Shown piece after piece: positions 1 through 8,538 of a stretch of 64,000 nt of DNA. A program made the translations under genes and the position numbers. This DNA is from JAAZCI01 sp046462535. Its GTDB lineage: Bacteria > Pseudomonadota > Gammaproteobacteria > Cardiobacteriales > Wohlfahrtiimonadaceae. The notes beneath the pieces were generated by a model. That model was not told the origin of the DNA, did no database searches, and was given only the letters and a program-made list of their open reading frames with translations. Location of the stretch: assembly GCA_046462535.1 (NCBI GenBank), contig JBKGVF010000010.1, positions 62,001 through 126,000 of the forward strand. Reading direction: 5' to 3'. Each line of letters opens with the position of its first letter. The first letter of the stretch is position 1.

Positions 1-830
1 TCTGGCACAACATCAGCATGTTCACAAGCAAAGAAACGCCCTGTTCGGCCAAACCCTGTTGCTATCTCATCGGCAATGAGCAGTAAACCATACTCATCAC
101 ATAGTGCGCGAATGGTTTTAAGATAGTTTGGATGATACATCCGCATCCCCCCAGCCCCTTGTACAATCGGCTCAACAATAATCGCACTGATCTCTTGATG
201 GTGCTCTGCTACTAAAGCCTTAAGAGGCTCTACAGCCGTTGGATCCCACTCCTCATGAAAACCAATCTCAAATGGTGGTGCAAATAGATGTTGAGGAAGG
301 TAGCCTTCATAGATGGTATGCATTGAATTGACTGGATCACAGACTGACATAGCGCCAAACGTATCACCATGGTAAGCATGGGATAGGCTTAATACCTTAT
401 GACGTTTCTCCCCTTTAGCATGCCAATACTGAAATGCCATCTTTAACGCGACCTCAACGGCAACGGAGCCAGAGTCAGCTAAAAAGACACACTCTAATGG
501 ATCGGGGGTTAAGGAGACTATTTTACGGCAGAGCTCAACAGCAGGCTGATGAGTAATTCCACCAAACATAACATGGGAGAATTTCTCCAGCTGTCTCTTA
601 ATGGCGTTATTGATATGTGGATGATTATATCCATGAAGAACAGCCCACCATGAGGACATTCCATCAACAAGCTTACGACCATCTTCAAGTTCGAGCATAA
701 CTCCTTCGGCTGCTACGACCGGATAACAGGGTAGGGGCTCACTCATTGAGGTATAGGGGTGCCAAATATGTTTCGCATCAAAATTAAGATCGATAATATC
801 GTTATCTATTGTTGAATCTCTTTTACTCAT
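1..830 (-). CDS. bioA: Adenosylmethionine-8-amino-7-oxononanoate aminotransferase BioA (partial, C-terminus off the window)
   Basis: PLP enzyme that makes 7,8-diaminononanoate from KAPA, using S-adenosylmethionine as amino donor, in biotin synthesis. I translated it from the complement of 828-830 (ATG) to the left edge, giving about 276 residues of an enzyme usually near 430. Visible family motifs are HIWHPYTSM near the N-terminus, DGMSSWWAVLHGYNHP, FADSGS-like FLADSGSVAVEVALKMA, SHAYHGDTFGAMSV, and IADEIATGFGRTG just before the edge. The PLP-binding lysine should lie immediately outside the window. It is transcribed away from bioFCD, so the 106 bp between 831 and 936 must hold both promoters. 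The assignment rests on family motifs and the biotin neighbours and is secure. Confidence 0.95.
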   Translation of the reverse strand, partial: MSKRDSTIDNDIIDLNFDAKHIWHPYTSMSEPLPCYPVVAAEGVMLELEDGRKLVDGMSSWWAVLHGYNHPHINNAIKRQLEKFSHVMFGGITHQPAVELCRKIVSLTPDPLECVFLADSGSVAVEVALKMAFQYWHAKGEKRHKVLSLSHAYHGDTFGAMSVCDPVNSMHTIYEGYLPQHLFAPPFEIGFHEEWDPTAVEPLKALVAEHHQEISAIIVEPIVQGAGGMRMYHPNYLKTIRALCDEYGLLLIADEIATGFGRTGRFFACEHADVVP

Positions 831-936
831 TGCTTCGTTTCGTTAACCATTTAATTAAGAACAAGAGATATTATGGTACTATATTTTCTCTTTAAAGAGT
901 CTATATATCCCTAATATGAGAGAGAGTGAGGAGAGA

Positions 937-2091
937 ATGGTTTGGGAAAATCGCATTAGATTGACGCTACAACAGATTAAGGAGCGAAATAATTACCGCC
1001 AGCGTATTCCCTTACAGAGCAGTGATGGGGGACGAATCATCACCATCGAGGGAAGAGATTACCTAAACTTCTCATCTAATGATTATCTAGGGTTAAGTCA
1101 CTCAAAAGAGCTAATCGCTGCTTGGCAGGAGGGGGTGAAGTCTTTTGGTGTGGGTAGTGGGGGGTCGGGACATGTTGTTGGCTACCATCAGCCATTAGCC
1201 GAGTTCGAGGAGACTTTAGCTGATTGGTTAGGTTATGAACGTGCGATACTCTTCTCATCGGGATTTAGTGCAAATCAAGCGATTATTAATACATTACTCA
1301 CAAAAGAGGATAGTATTATTGCCGATCGACTCAGTCATGCATCACTCTTAGAAGCCGCCTTTCTCTCTCCAGCTCGGTTACGCCGCTTTCATCACAATGG
1401 GATAACTTCATTAGCGAAACAGTTGAGCTATCCTGCCGAAGCAAAACTTGTGGTTACTGAGGGTATTTTCAGTATGGATGGTGATGAAGCACCCCTTTCA
1501 AGCATCTCAGAGCTAGTTGAAAAAGAGAAGAATGCCTGGTTACTTGTCGATGATGCTCATGGAATTGGTGTACAGGGACGAGGTGGACGTGGTACGTGTG
1601 ATAAGTATGGAATTAAGCCGGAGCTATTAGTTGTTACCTTTGGTAAAGCGTTTGGAATGAGTGGCGCTGCAATATTAATGTCCGATTATGTTGCGGAGTA
1701 TTTTACACAGAAATGTCGTGCTCTGATCTATAGTACCGCGCCTGCTCCTGCTCACGCATATGCTTTACAGAGTGGGATTACACTTATCCAGCAGAGTGAC
1801 GATTTGCGAGCTAAGCTGAGGCATAATATCGAGTTTTTCCAGCAGCGAGCGAAAGATTTAGCGCTCAACATCTCCTCTAATAGTGCAATACAGCCAATTA
1901 TTATTGGTAGTAGTGAAGGAGCATTAGCGCTCTCTAAAAAGCTGCGTGAGGAGGGAATATGGGTTAATGCTATTCGCCCCCCGACGGTACCACAAAATAG
2001 CGCCCGTTTACGGGTTACCTTAACAGCAAATCATACAACCGATGATATTAACCGATTATTAGAGAGGATTTATGAGTACTCATCAAAATAG
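937..2091 (+). CDS. bioF: 8-amino-7-oxononanoate synthase BioF
   Basis: PLP-dependent condensation of pimeloyl-ACP with L-alanine to form KAPA, a step of biotin synthesis. Motifs seen are NFSSNDYLGLS, LVDDAHGIGVQG (cofactor-binding Asp/His) and VVTFGKAFGMSGAA, whose Lys is the Schiff-base lysine. The frame is open from an ATG at 916, but the family starts like MVWENRIR (compare the MSWQEKI-type start of E. coli BioF). GAGGAG at 928-933 lies between the two ATGs, so I prefer 937, giving 384 residues (916 would give 391). The spacing from that SD to 937 is short (3 nt), which leaves a little doubt. First gene of bioF-bioC-bioD. Confidence 0.93.
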   Translation: MVWENRIRLTLQQIKERNNYRQRIPLQSSDGGRIITIEGRDYLNFSSNDYLGLSHSKELIAAWQEGVKSFGVGSGGSGHVVGYHQPLAEFEETLADWLGYERAILFSSGFSANQAIINTLLTKEDSIIADRLSHASLLEAAFLSPARLRRFHHNGITSLAKQLSYPAEAKLVVTEGIFSMDGDEAPLSSISELVEKEKNAWLLVDDAHGIGVQGRGGRGTCDKYGIKPELLVVTFGKAFGMSGAAILMSDYVAEYFTQKCRALIYSTAPAPAHAYALQSGITLIQQSDDLRAKLRHNIEFFQQRAKDLALNISSNSAIQPIIIGSSEGALALSKKLREEGIWVNAIRPPTVPQNSARLRVTLTANHTTDDINRLLERIYEYSSK

Positions 2092-2869
2092 TAAGGTCAA
2101 TAAGCGCCAAGTTGCCGCTGCTTTTGGACGTGCAGCTAGGCGTTATGATCAAGCGGCTATATTGCAACAGCAGGTGGGTGATCATTTATTAAAGCAGTTT
2201 AACGAGCGGATTGGGCTTGAAAATAGGGGTGATGATCTGATTGGCTTAGATGCTGGATGTGGCACAGGATTGATTACACAGGCGTTACGAAAAGTAGTAC
2301 CAAAAGCTACACTGGTGGCTTTAGATCTCTCATCTGAGATGTTGCATAGCGCAAAGTTAAAAGGGGATGCAGATCACTACACTTTAGGGGATATTGAAGC
2401 ACTGCCTTTCCCAGAACAGACATTTGATTTTGTTATCACCAATCTTGCGATTCAGTGGTGTCATAGTTTTACAGCGGCTCTTAAATCCCTCTATCGAGTA
2501 TTAAAACCTGGAGGTATTCTTCTCTTTAGTACAGTTATTGATGGTTCGCTATATCAGTTAGAAGAGGCTTGGCGCAAAGTGGATAATCGTAAGCATATAT
2601 TAGATTTTCTTACTGAGCGGGAGATTGGTCAGGCATTAAAAGTGTACTCTGGCGAGATGAGAGTATTTGAGGAGCGATATTATTACTCTTCAATACTCTC
2701 TGTTTTGCGAAGCTTGCAGAATGTAGGTGCAACCACGCTGCCTACAGAGCGAGCAAAGGGATTGATGGGACGCAAAACCTTATCACGTCTTGCTGAGGCG
2801 TATCCTAAAGAGGGAGAGCAATATCCATTAAGCTACTATATTTTGATCGGGGAGATAATCAAGGGATGA
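2072..2869 (+). CDS. bioC: Malonyl-[ACP] O-methyltransferase BioC
   Basis: SAM-dependent methyltransferase that caps malonyl-ACP so the fatty-acid machinery can build the pimeloyl chain of biotin. The 265 residues are a typical BioC length. The N-terminus has the BioC-like KRQVAAAFGRAARRYDQAA segment, the SAM motif I is LDAGCGTG (residues 59-66), and an acidic LDLSSEML segment follows. The start lies inside the 3' end of bioF (20 nt overlap), which points to translational coupling. The usual partner esterase BioH does not follow; bioD overlaps the stop instead. Confidence 0.93.
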   Translation: MSTHQNSKVNKRQVAAAFGRAARRYDQAAILQQQVGDHLLKQFNERIGLENRGDDLIGLDAGCGTGLITQALRKVVPKATLVALDLSSEMLHSAKLKGDADHYTLGDIEALPFPEQTFDFVITNLAIQWCHSFTAALKSLYRVLKPGGILLFSTVIDGSLYQLEEAWRKVDNRKHILDFLTEREIGQALKVYSGEMRVFEERYYYSSILSVLRSLQNVGATTLPTERAKGLMGRKTLSRLAEAYPKEGEQYPLSYYILIGEIIKG

Positions 2870-3600
2870 ATCAACCAAAGCGAAGAGGGAGTTTTTTTAT
2901 CACCGGTACAGATACCGATGTCGGTAAAACGGTAAGTACCACATTATTAATGCACCATTTTAGAGCGTCAGGCTATAGTGTAGCCGGATATAAGCCAGTA
3001 GCAAGTGGAGCTGAGCTGATGAGACTATCGGATGGTAATACTAAGCTGCTGAATCCAGATGCTTATATGCTGCTAAAAAATAGCTCGCTAACATTAAAAT
3101 ATGAAGAGGTGAATCCCTATTTTTTTACTGAGGCAGAGGCGCCCCATATATTGAGCGAAAAAGAGCATCGACCAATCGACTTTGCCATTATGCGTCATGG
3201 CGCTAATGCTTTAGCCAATCGTGTTAATTATCTCTTTATCGAAGGGGCTGGCGGTTGGTTTACACCACTTAATAAAGAGCAAACATTTGCCCAATGGGTT
3301 CAAATACAGAAGATACCAGTGATCGTTGTAGTGGGATTAAAGCTAGGCTGTATTAATCATGCTTTGTTAACATTTGAAGCGATTAGTGCAATGAATTTAC
3401 AAATAGCGGGTTGGCTTGGAAATCAGGTGGATTCATCAGTCAGCGATTTTGCTATCAATAACTACCTCTCTGCAATAAGCACTTTAGCGCCTAAAGTGCC
3501 ATATCTTGGTTTAATTCCACATTTAGATGATATTGATAATCTAAACTCAAATCTATTAAACCAATCATTAGAGAATATACAGGTGCTATATAATTTATAA
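2866..3600 (+). CDS. bioD: Dethiobiotin synthetase BioD
   Basis: ATP-dependent closure of the ureido ring, converting diaminononanoate plus CO2 to dethiobiotin. The P-loop GTDTDVGKT sits at residues 14-22, followed by the substrate-lysine region YKPVASGAE and the EGAGGWFTPL motif. It overlaps bioC by 4 nt (ATGA) and is the last gene of the rightward biotin operon; no bioB or bioH is in the window. Length 244 is close to the 220-240 usual for the family. No clear T-tailed terminator follows directly; the hairpin at 3935-3972 may serve. Confidence 0.94.
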   Translation: MNQPKRRGSFFITGTDTDVGKTVSTTLLMHHFRASGYSVAGYKPVASGAELMRLSDGNTKLLNPDAYMLLKNSSLTLKYEEVNPYFFTEAEAPHILSEKEHRPIDFAIMRHGANALANRVNYLFIEGAGGWFTPLNKEQTFAQWVQIQKIPVIVVVGLKLGCINHALLTFEAISAMNLQIAGWLGNQVDSSVSDFAINNYLSAISTLAPKVPYLGLIPHLDDIDNLNSNLLNQSLENIQVLYNL

Positions 3601-3753
3601 GAGGGGATTCAATATTCATTAGAATATTTTATCTACGATCATCTCACACGGATAGGTATAACTTCCACTTCTAAATATTATGTTAAATTAGGTGTATGTT
3701 TTGGATATACGAGTTCTTATTAAAAGATAATCTAACAAATAGCTGACGGATAA

Positions 3754-3933
3754 CTACAATAGTTCGTAAAGAATTTTGAAATCATCCGCTAACTTTTTAA
3801 ATAACTGCCCAATATCGGCTCTTGCTTCAATATTGGTGGAAGAAGAATTATAGAGGTTTACAGCTCTTTCAATATCACATCATAGTCGACCAGCCAAAAA
3901 ACATAGTCATATCCCCGTTAATTGCATCTTTAA
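3754..3933 (-). pseudogene. Decayed gene fragment with frameshifts, family unknown
   Basis: On the minus strand a 41-codon open stretch (3879 to the TAG at 3754) reads like ordinary protein: DIERAVNLYNSS, then IEARADIGQLFKKLADD, then FKILYELL and stop. Just upstream, two other frames also look coding in succession: FLKDAING, then YDYVFWLVDYD after a one-base shift. Joined, they read as the C-terminus of a single protein broken by two frameshifts. It has no start codon or SD, and the terminator hairpin begins at its upstream end. I do not recognise the family. Chance open frames in AT-rich DNA are the alternative. Confidence 0.4.
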
Positions 3934-3934
3934 G

Positions 3935-3972
3935 AAAAGGGCTGATCCAAAATGAATAGGATCAACCCTTTT
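3935..3972. terminator. Bidirectional hairpin terminator between bioD and the BCCT gene
   Basis: AAAAGGG-CT-GATCC (935-948 of this kilobase) pairs with GGATC-AA-CCCTTTT around a 10-nt loop, with one 2x2 internal mismatch. Both strands end in TTTT, so it can stop leftward transcription from the transporter and rightward transcription from bioD. Confidence 0.7.
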
Positions 3973-4057
3973 AATGTTAAAGGCTGAAGAGAAATTGTAA
4001 CCGAGTAAGTAGCAGCGATTGATTTGCAAGATTGGTTAGCGCTGCACTTACTGCTTC

Positions 4058-6016
4058 TTAGCCCCTCTCTTCCGTTTTCGCTTGAGCCTCTTCAGCATCC
4101 TGCTCCTCTTGATGATCTTGACGATAAGTGTCGAGCTCCATACGTGCTTCTTGTGCTAGCTGAGAGCGGTGCTCTTTAATTGCTCGCGCTTCAACAAGGC
4201 GCTCCTGTAGCTCCTCCATGCGACGCAGATCATCGGTGCTAATCTCTTTAGATCGGCGCGAGAATGAGAATCGATCGAGAGATCGCTCTCTAATTTCAGA
4301 TTGCAGTGAGAGAAACTCATCTAAAATAGAGCGCTCATTTTCGGCGGCTTCAATCGCCTCTGCCTTTAAACGTTCAAAGTTTTCGTAAAACTCATACTCT
4401 TCAGACCAAGGATCAACATCTGGATAGCTTTCGATATTGATGACAGGATCTTCATAATCTTCATGAATCTCTAAATCTATTGTTGCTACTCGCTTAATAG
4501 AAAACATAAGCATAACAATAATAACAATAAGGGGAACACCCGCAACAACAGAGGCTGTCTGCAATGTTGAGAGTGTATCAACATTACTGCCTGAGTATTG
4601 ACTAACAAACATTAAGGCCGCTGGCATAAATGACATCGCAAATGCCCAAAAGAGTCGGTTCCAACGCATCGGTTCATCTAAAACATTCTTCTGAACAACG
4701 GCCGCTAAGATATAAGACATAGAGTCGAAGGTTGTCGCAGTAAAGATAACCGCTAAAATTGTAAAGAGTGCAATGACCAAATTGGAGAGTGGTAACGTCT
4801 CGAGCATGGCGAAAATAGCGGCCATTGCCCCAGACTCTTTTAAGATGCCTACCATATCTAATTGACCAGTTAATTGAAGATTTAAACCGTAATTACCAAA
4901 GGTAAAGAAGAAGAAGGCACATCCTAAGGAACCAAATACAATACTACCGGCCACCATATTTCGTATTGTACGGCCACGAGAGATTCGGGCAATAAAGAGG
5001 CCGATTGTCGGTGCATAAACCAACCACCAAGCCCAATAGAAGATCGTCCAATTTTGTGGGAAGTTTGATTCTTCAAAGTCACCTAAGCCACCAAAAGGTT
5101 CGGACCACGTAGCCATTCTAAAGAAATTATCAAACATAATTCCTATTGAATTGATTCCGGTCTCTATAATGAAGAAGGTGGGTCCTACAATTAGGATAAA
5201 GAGGAGCAGAAAGAGTGCCCCCCAAATATTAATATTGCTTAATAGCTGAATCCCCTTATGGATACCCTGATAAGCTGAGTATGCAAAGATAGAGGTTGCT
5301 ACTAAAAGGACAGCAATATGGGTATAGATATTGATCGGTAGATTGAAGAGTTTATTCAACCCCTCAGTAATCATCGGTGCAGCGATTCCTAATGTCGTTG
5401 CCCCACCCCCTAATATTCCAAAGATAAAGAGGATATCGATAATTTTACCTAAGTAGCCATTACTATGCTTCTCCCCCAATACTGGCTTTAACGCAGCGGA
5501 TATCTTTAAAACAGGCTCTTTTCGGACATAGAAGAAGTATGCAATTGGAATGGCGGGGATAAGATAGATCGCCCAAGCGATAATTCCCCAGTGGAAAATA
5601 CCATAAGTTGCGGCCCACTCGATTGCCGCTTGGCTTTCCGGCTCAATATTAAAAGGGGGTGAGAGATAGTAATAGACCCATTCAATACTACCCCAGTAGA
5701 GAATACTGGCACCGATACCACTCGAAAAGAGCATCGCTATCCATGAGGCTAAGCCAAACTCGGGCTTACTATCAGGCTCCCCTAATTTTATATGCCCAAT
5801 ATCACTAAAAAAGATATAAATTAGAAAAAAGAGTGCACCAAGTCCTAATCCCAAATAGATAATGCCAAACTTATCGGTTACAAAATCTTTTGCTGTCGCG
5901 ACCCATAAATCACCAGACTCTGGCCATATAATGAGGGGAACTACCACTATGAGAAGTAAAACAAGTGCGCCAAAGAAAGTAAATGTATCTATTAGATTCC
6001 AACGTAATTTAGACAT
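4058..6016 (-). CDS. BCCT family betaine/carnitine/choline transporter with long C-terminal tail
   Basis: Inner-membrane uptake carrier for a quaternary-ammonium compound. About 12 hydrophobic segments occupy residues 10-510. The family signature NWTIFYWAWW is present, as is the substrate-site segment SSGIGASILYWGSIEWVYYY. After the last membrane segment a charged, helical, coiled-coil-prone tail of about 130 residues (roughly 520-652) faces the cytoplasm; in other BCCT carriers such tails sense osmotic stress. Substrate and coupling ion cannot be fixed from sequence. AAGGAT precedes the ATG. It stands alone, with a bidirectional terminator downstream. Family certain, substrate unknown. Confidence 0.9.
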   Translation of the reverse strand: MSKLRWNLIDTFTFFGALVLLLIVVVPLIIWPESGDLWVATAKDFVTDKFGIIYLGLGLGALFFLIYIFFSDIGHIKLGEPDSKPEFGLASWIAMLFSSGIGASILYWGSIEWVYYYLSPPFNIEPESQAAIEWAATYGIFHWGIIAWAIYLIPAIPIAYFFYVRKEPVLKISAALKPVLGEKHSNGYLGKIIDILFIFGILGGGATTLGIAAPMITEGLNKLFNLPINIYTHIAVLLVATSIFAYSAYQGIHKGIQLLSNINIWGALFLLLFILIVGPTFFIIETGINSIGIMFDNFFRMATWSEPFGGLGDFEESNFPQNWTIFYWAWWLVYAPTIGLFIARISRGRTIRNMVAGSIVFGSLGCAFFFFTFGNYGLNLQLTGQLDMVGILKESGAMAAIFAMLETLPLSNLVIALFTILAVIFTATTFDSMSYILAAVVQKNVLDEPMRWNRLFWAFAMSFMPAALMFVSQYSGSNVDTLSTLQTASVVAGVPLIVIIVMLMFSIKRVATIDLEIHEDYEDPVINIESYPDVDPWSEEYEFYENFERLKAEAIEAAENERSILDEFLSLQSEIRERSLDRFSFSRRSKEISTDDLRRMEELQERLVEARAIKEHRSQLAQEARMELDTYRQDHQEEQDAEEAQAKTEERG

Positions 6017-6230
6017 AAATCCTTTTTTATTATTAGTAATGCTCTATAGTCTATATAGAGTTGAAAAATAAGATCCTAACAAAGCTCAATCTTATCTACA
6101 ATTTAATTAAAGATATCGTTAACCTTTTGTTATTAACAAAAACTTATCATCATGAAGCTAGGTAACGAAGTAAATGACCGACCAACCAAATGATCAAAAG
6201 AGATCAGTGCTCTGAAAAGAGAAAACAAAA

Positions 6231-6260
6231 AAAGCAACAGCTGTTTAGAGCTGTTGCTTT
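6231..6260 (-). terminator. Terminator of tRNA-Gly
   Basis: A perfect 12-bp stem, AAAGCAACAGCT with AGCTGTTGCTTT around a 6-nt loop, starts 5 nt beyond the tRNA 3' end. On the minus strand it runs into TTTTGTTTTC, a classic intrinsic terminator. Confidence 0.85.
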
Positions 6261-6265
6261 CAATC

Positions 6266-6341
6266 TGGAGCGGGAAACGAGACTCGAACTCGCGGCCCCA
6301 ACCTTGGCAAGGTTGTGCTCTACCAACTGAGCTATTCCCGC
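6266..6341 (-). tRNA. tRNA-Gly (anticodon GCC)
   Basis: Read on the minus strand, the 76-nt sequence begins GCGGGAA and ends TTCCCGCTCCA. The acceptor stem is perfect, the D arm is GCTC...GAGC, the anticodon loop is TTGCCAA (anticodon at 6306-6308) and the T arm carries GTTCGAGTC. CCA is encoded. It reads glycine codons GGC/GGT. It stands alone, with its own terminator downstream. Confidence 0.97.
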
Positions 6342-6640
6342 TAAGTAGGTGTCCCATTATAGGGATATAATTTCATCTGTCAAATGCTTTAACTGTACTA
6401 AAATAAGACAATCATTAGCCACAAAAACGGATACCTCCATCAATACTGCTATTTGGGTTAAATTACATAAGGTTAACACCTATTAAGAGGCGTAGTGAGT
6501 AGCGCCTCTCCCCCTGCTATGAGCAATATTTGGGCAGAAAATAGCATCTAAGGGGGCGCCTAATCTTACCGAGCTGTGCTATCGTTACTGATCAACAATA
6601 CTTACAATAATTATAGAGAGAATAAATTAAGGAGAATATT
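6342..6640. other. Intergenic region between tRNA-Gly and dsbD; one inverted repeat
   Basis: About 300 bp with no convincing gene. The only structure I see is a 7-bp inverted repeat at 6486-6509 (AGAGGCG / CGCCTCT, 10-nt loop), not followed by a T-run. Promoters for the tRNA (leftward) and dsbD (rightward) must lie here. An SD AAGGAG occurs just before dsbD. Confidence 0.4.
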
Positions 6641-8446
6641 ATGAGGAAAGAGAATCAGATTGGCCTAACGTTACTGACGATTCTGCTCTACTTAGTCAGT
6701 AGTATCTCATGGGCGCAATCATCTCTACTAGATCGTGGCAATTTAGGAGGTGGACGAAATAGTGAGTTATTAGCCCCTCATGAAGCATTTAATCCAGAGC
6801 TCTATATTGAATCGGTTGAGGATGGGCATTTTCGGCTTCTTTGGTCGGTAAATAATGCCTACTATCTATATAAAAATAAAATAGATCTCTCCATACTCAA
6901 TCAGAATATTGAGATAGAGCGTCTAACCTTCCCCCCCGGCGTGATGAATAGTGATGAGTATTTTGGGACTCAAGAGATCTACGACACCCCTTTTGCTATT
7001 GATCTTTATCTTACAGGTCCCTTAGATGAGGTGAAGCATCTTCATCTGCTGATTGAAGCACAAGGATGTGCTAAAAGTGGGTTCTGTTATGCACCCCATG
7101 AATGGAAGATAGAGCTTCCGCTCAACCCCCACTTAGAGGGACCTGATCGATTAAAGAGCGATATTGTTGGGAGTGCTCAAGTGGAGCTGCCCCCCGTAAG
7201 TGAGCATGATCGGCTCTTAAACTATCTTATCAGCAAGCAGTATCTTGCTATTCCCCTCTTTTTCCTCTTAGGTTTACTGCTCACCTTCACACCTTGTGTC
7301 TTACCCATGCTCCCAATCTTATCGGGGATCTTAACAAATGCGGGGACACAACAGGGAGAGCAGCTTTCTGTCCGTCAAGGCTTTACCATTTCATTGGTGT
7401 ACGTTTTAGCGATGGCGGCAGTCTACACACTATTGGGTGTTCTTGCTGCCCATTTAGGGAAAGGGTTAGCAGCATACCTTCAACATCCTTATGTATTAAC
7501 TGGATTTTCACTTATTTTTGTTCTCTTAGCTCTAAGTATGTTTGATCTCTACCAGCTTCAGATGCCGGCAGCAATTCAATCAAAACTTAACGCATTAAGT
7601 AGTAAGCAGCAGAGCAAACGAAGTTATAGTGGTATTGCCATTATGGGGATGCTCTCTGCGCTCATCGTTGGGCCATGTGTCACTGCCCCACTAATCGGAA
7701 TCATTAGCTTAATTGCACAGACCCAAAACTACCTTTTAGGTGCTACGGCACTTTTCAGTATGAGTATGGGGATGGGGCTTCCGCTCTTAATCTTAGGCGC
7801 ATCATCAGGGCATCTTCTCCCTAAAGCAGGTGCCTGGATGAATCAGGTGAAGATGCTCTTTGGCTTTATGTTGTTGGGGCTGGCAGCCTACTTCTTTGGT
7901 CGCACGCTCGATCATTACTGGGAGCAGATGCTCTACGCTACGATTGCTATAGCAACATTTATTTGGTTAGTGCGATATTTAGCGCAAGAGGGGCGTGGTG
8001 TACTCTTCTTTGGTGCTTTAGCAATTGCTACCTTCCTCTTCTCTGTCCAGTCGATTAATGAGGCTCAGCGTCCTATCGATTTACCCCTCTTTCATGAGGT
8101 GAAGGGCATTGATGGATTAAATACCCAACTAAAATTGGCGTCGGGAAAGATAACGATGTTAAATTTCACCGCGGATTGGTGTGTTAATTGTAAAGAGATG
8201 GATAAATATCTCTTTAGTCGAGATGATGTGAAAACTGCGATGGCGCCACTTGACCTATTGATTACCGATATTACAAAAAATGATGTTAAGGATCAGCAAT
8301 TACTGCGACACTTTGAGCTCTATGGCCCCCCTGCTCTACTCTTCTTTGACCGCAATGGGCGAGAGCTTGAGGAGTATCGAATTGTTGGGACGATACAATA
8401 TGAGGAGTTCATCCAATGGATCGAACACCTTTTAGAGCATAATTAA
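6641..8446 (+). CDS. dsbD: Thiol:disulfide interchange protein DsbD
   Basis: Inner-membrane reductase that carries electrons from cytoplasmic thioredoxin to periplasmic thiol proteins. All three modules are present. After a signal peptide (cleavage likely after SWAQ, about residue 26) comes the periplasmic alpha domain with C143 and C149 in QGCAKSGFCY. The eight-helix membrane domain has C219 (FTPCVLP) and C346 (VGPCVTAP). The C-terminal thioredoxin domain has C514/C517 in ADWCVNCK. Length 601 is slightly above the usual 560-590. The SD AAGGAG stands before the ATG. Single-gene unit with a strong terminator behind it. Confidence 0.97.
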   Translation: MRKENQIGLTLLTILLYLVSSISWAQSSLLDRGNLGGGRNSELLAPHEAFNPELYIESVEDGHFRLLWSVNNAYYLYKNKIDLSILNQNIEIERLTFPPGVMNSDEYFGTQEIYDTPFAIDLYLTGPLDEVKHLHLLIEAQGCAKSGFCYAPHEWKIELPLNPHLEGPDRLKSDIVGSAQVELPPVSEHDRLLNYLISKQYLAIPLFFLLGLLLTFTPCVLPMLPILSGILTNAGTQQGEQLSVRQGFTISLVYVLAMAAVYTLLGVLAAHLGKGLAAYLQHPYVLTGFSLIFVLLALSMFDLYQLQMPAAIQSKLNALSSKQQSKRSYSGIAIMGMLSALIVGPCVTAPLIGIISLIAQTQNYLLGATALFSMSMGMGLPLLILGASSGHLLPKAGAWMNQVKMLFGFMLLGLAAYFFGRTLDHYWEQMLYATIAIATFIWLVRYLAQEGRGVLFFGALAIATFLFSVQSINEAQRPIDLPLFHEVKGIDGLNTQLKLASGKITMLNFTADWCVNCKEMDKYLFSRDDVKTAMAPLDLLITDITKNDVKDQQLLRHFELYGPPALLFFDRNGRELEEYRIVGTIQYEEFIQWIEHLLEHN

Positions 8447-8467
8447 TAGGTATTATCCCTTAACAGC

Positions 8468-8500
8468 AAAAGAGTCTACCGATTATTGGTAGACTCTTTT
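8468..8500. terminator. Bidirectional terminator between dsbD and murA
   Basis: AAAAGAGTCTACC and GGTAGACTCTTTT form a perfect 13-bp stem with a 7-nt loop. A run of seven T follows on the plus strand and TTTT on the minus strand, so it serves both convergent genes. Confidence 0.9.
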
Positions 8501-8538
8501 TTTACTACATTGGAAGGCAATTGAGCCTTTAGTTATAG

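Noticed and set aside
841..880. Possible BirA operator between bioA and bioF (TCGTTAACC half-site)
   Set aside because: The left half matches 7 of 9 bases, but the only right-half-like GGT is 26 bp away instead of about 14-16 and the rest does not match.
6133..6357. 74-residue minus-strand open frame
   Set aside because: It runs through tRNA-Gly(GCC) and its terminator; the tRNA explains the sequence.
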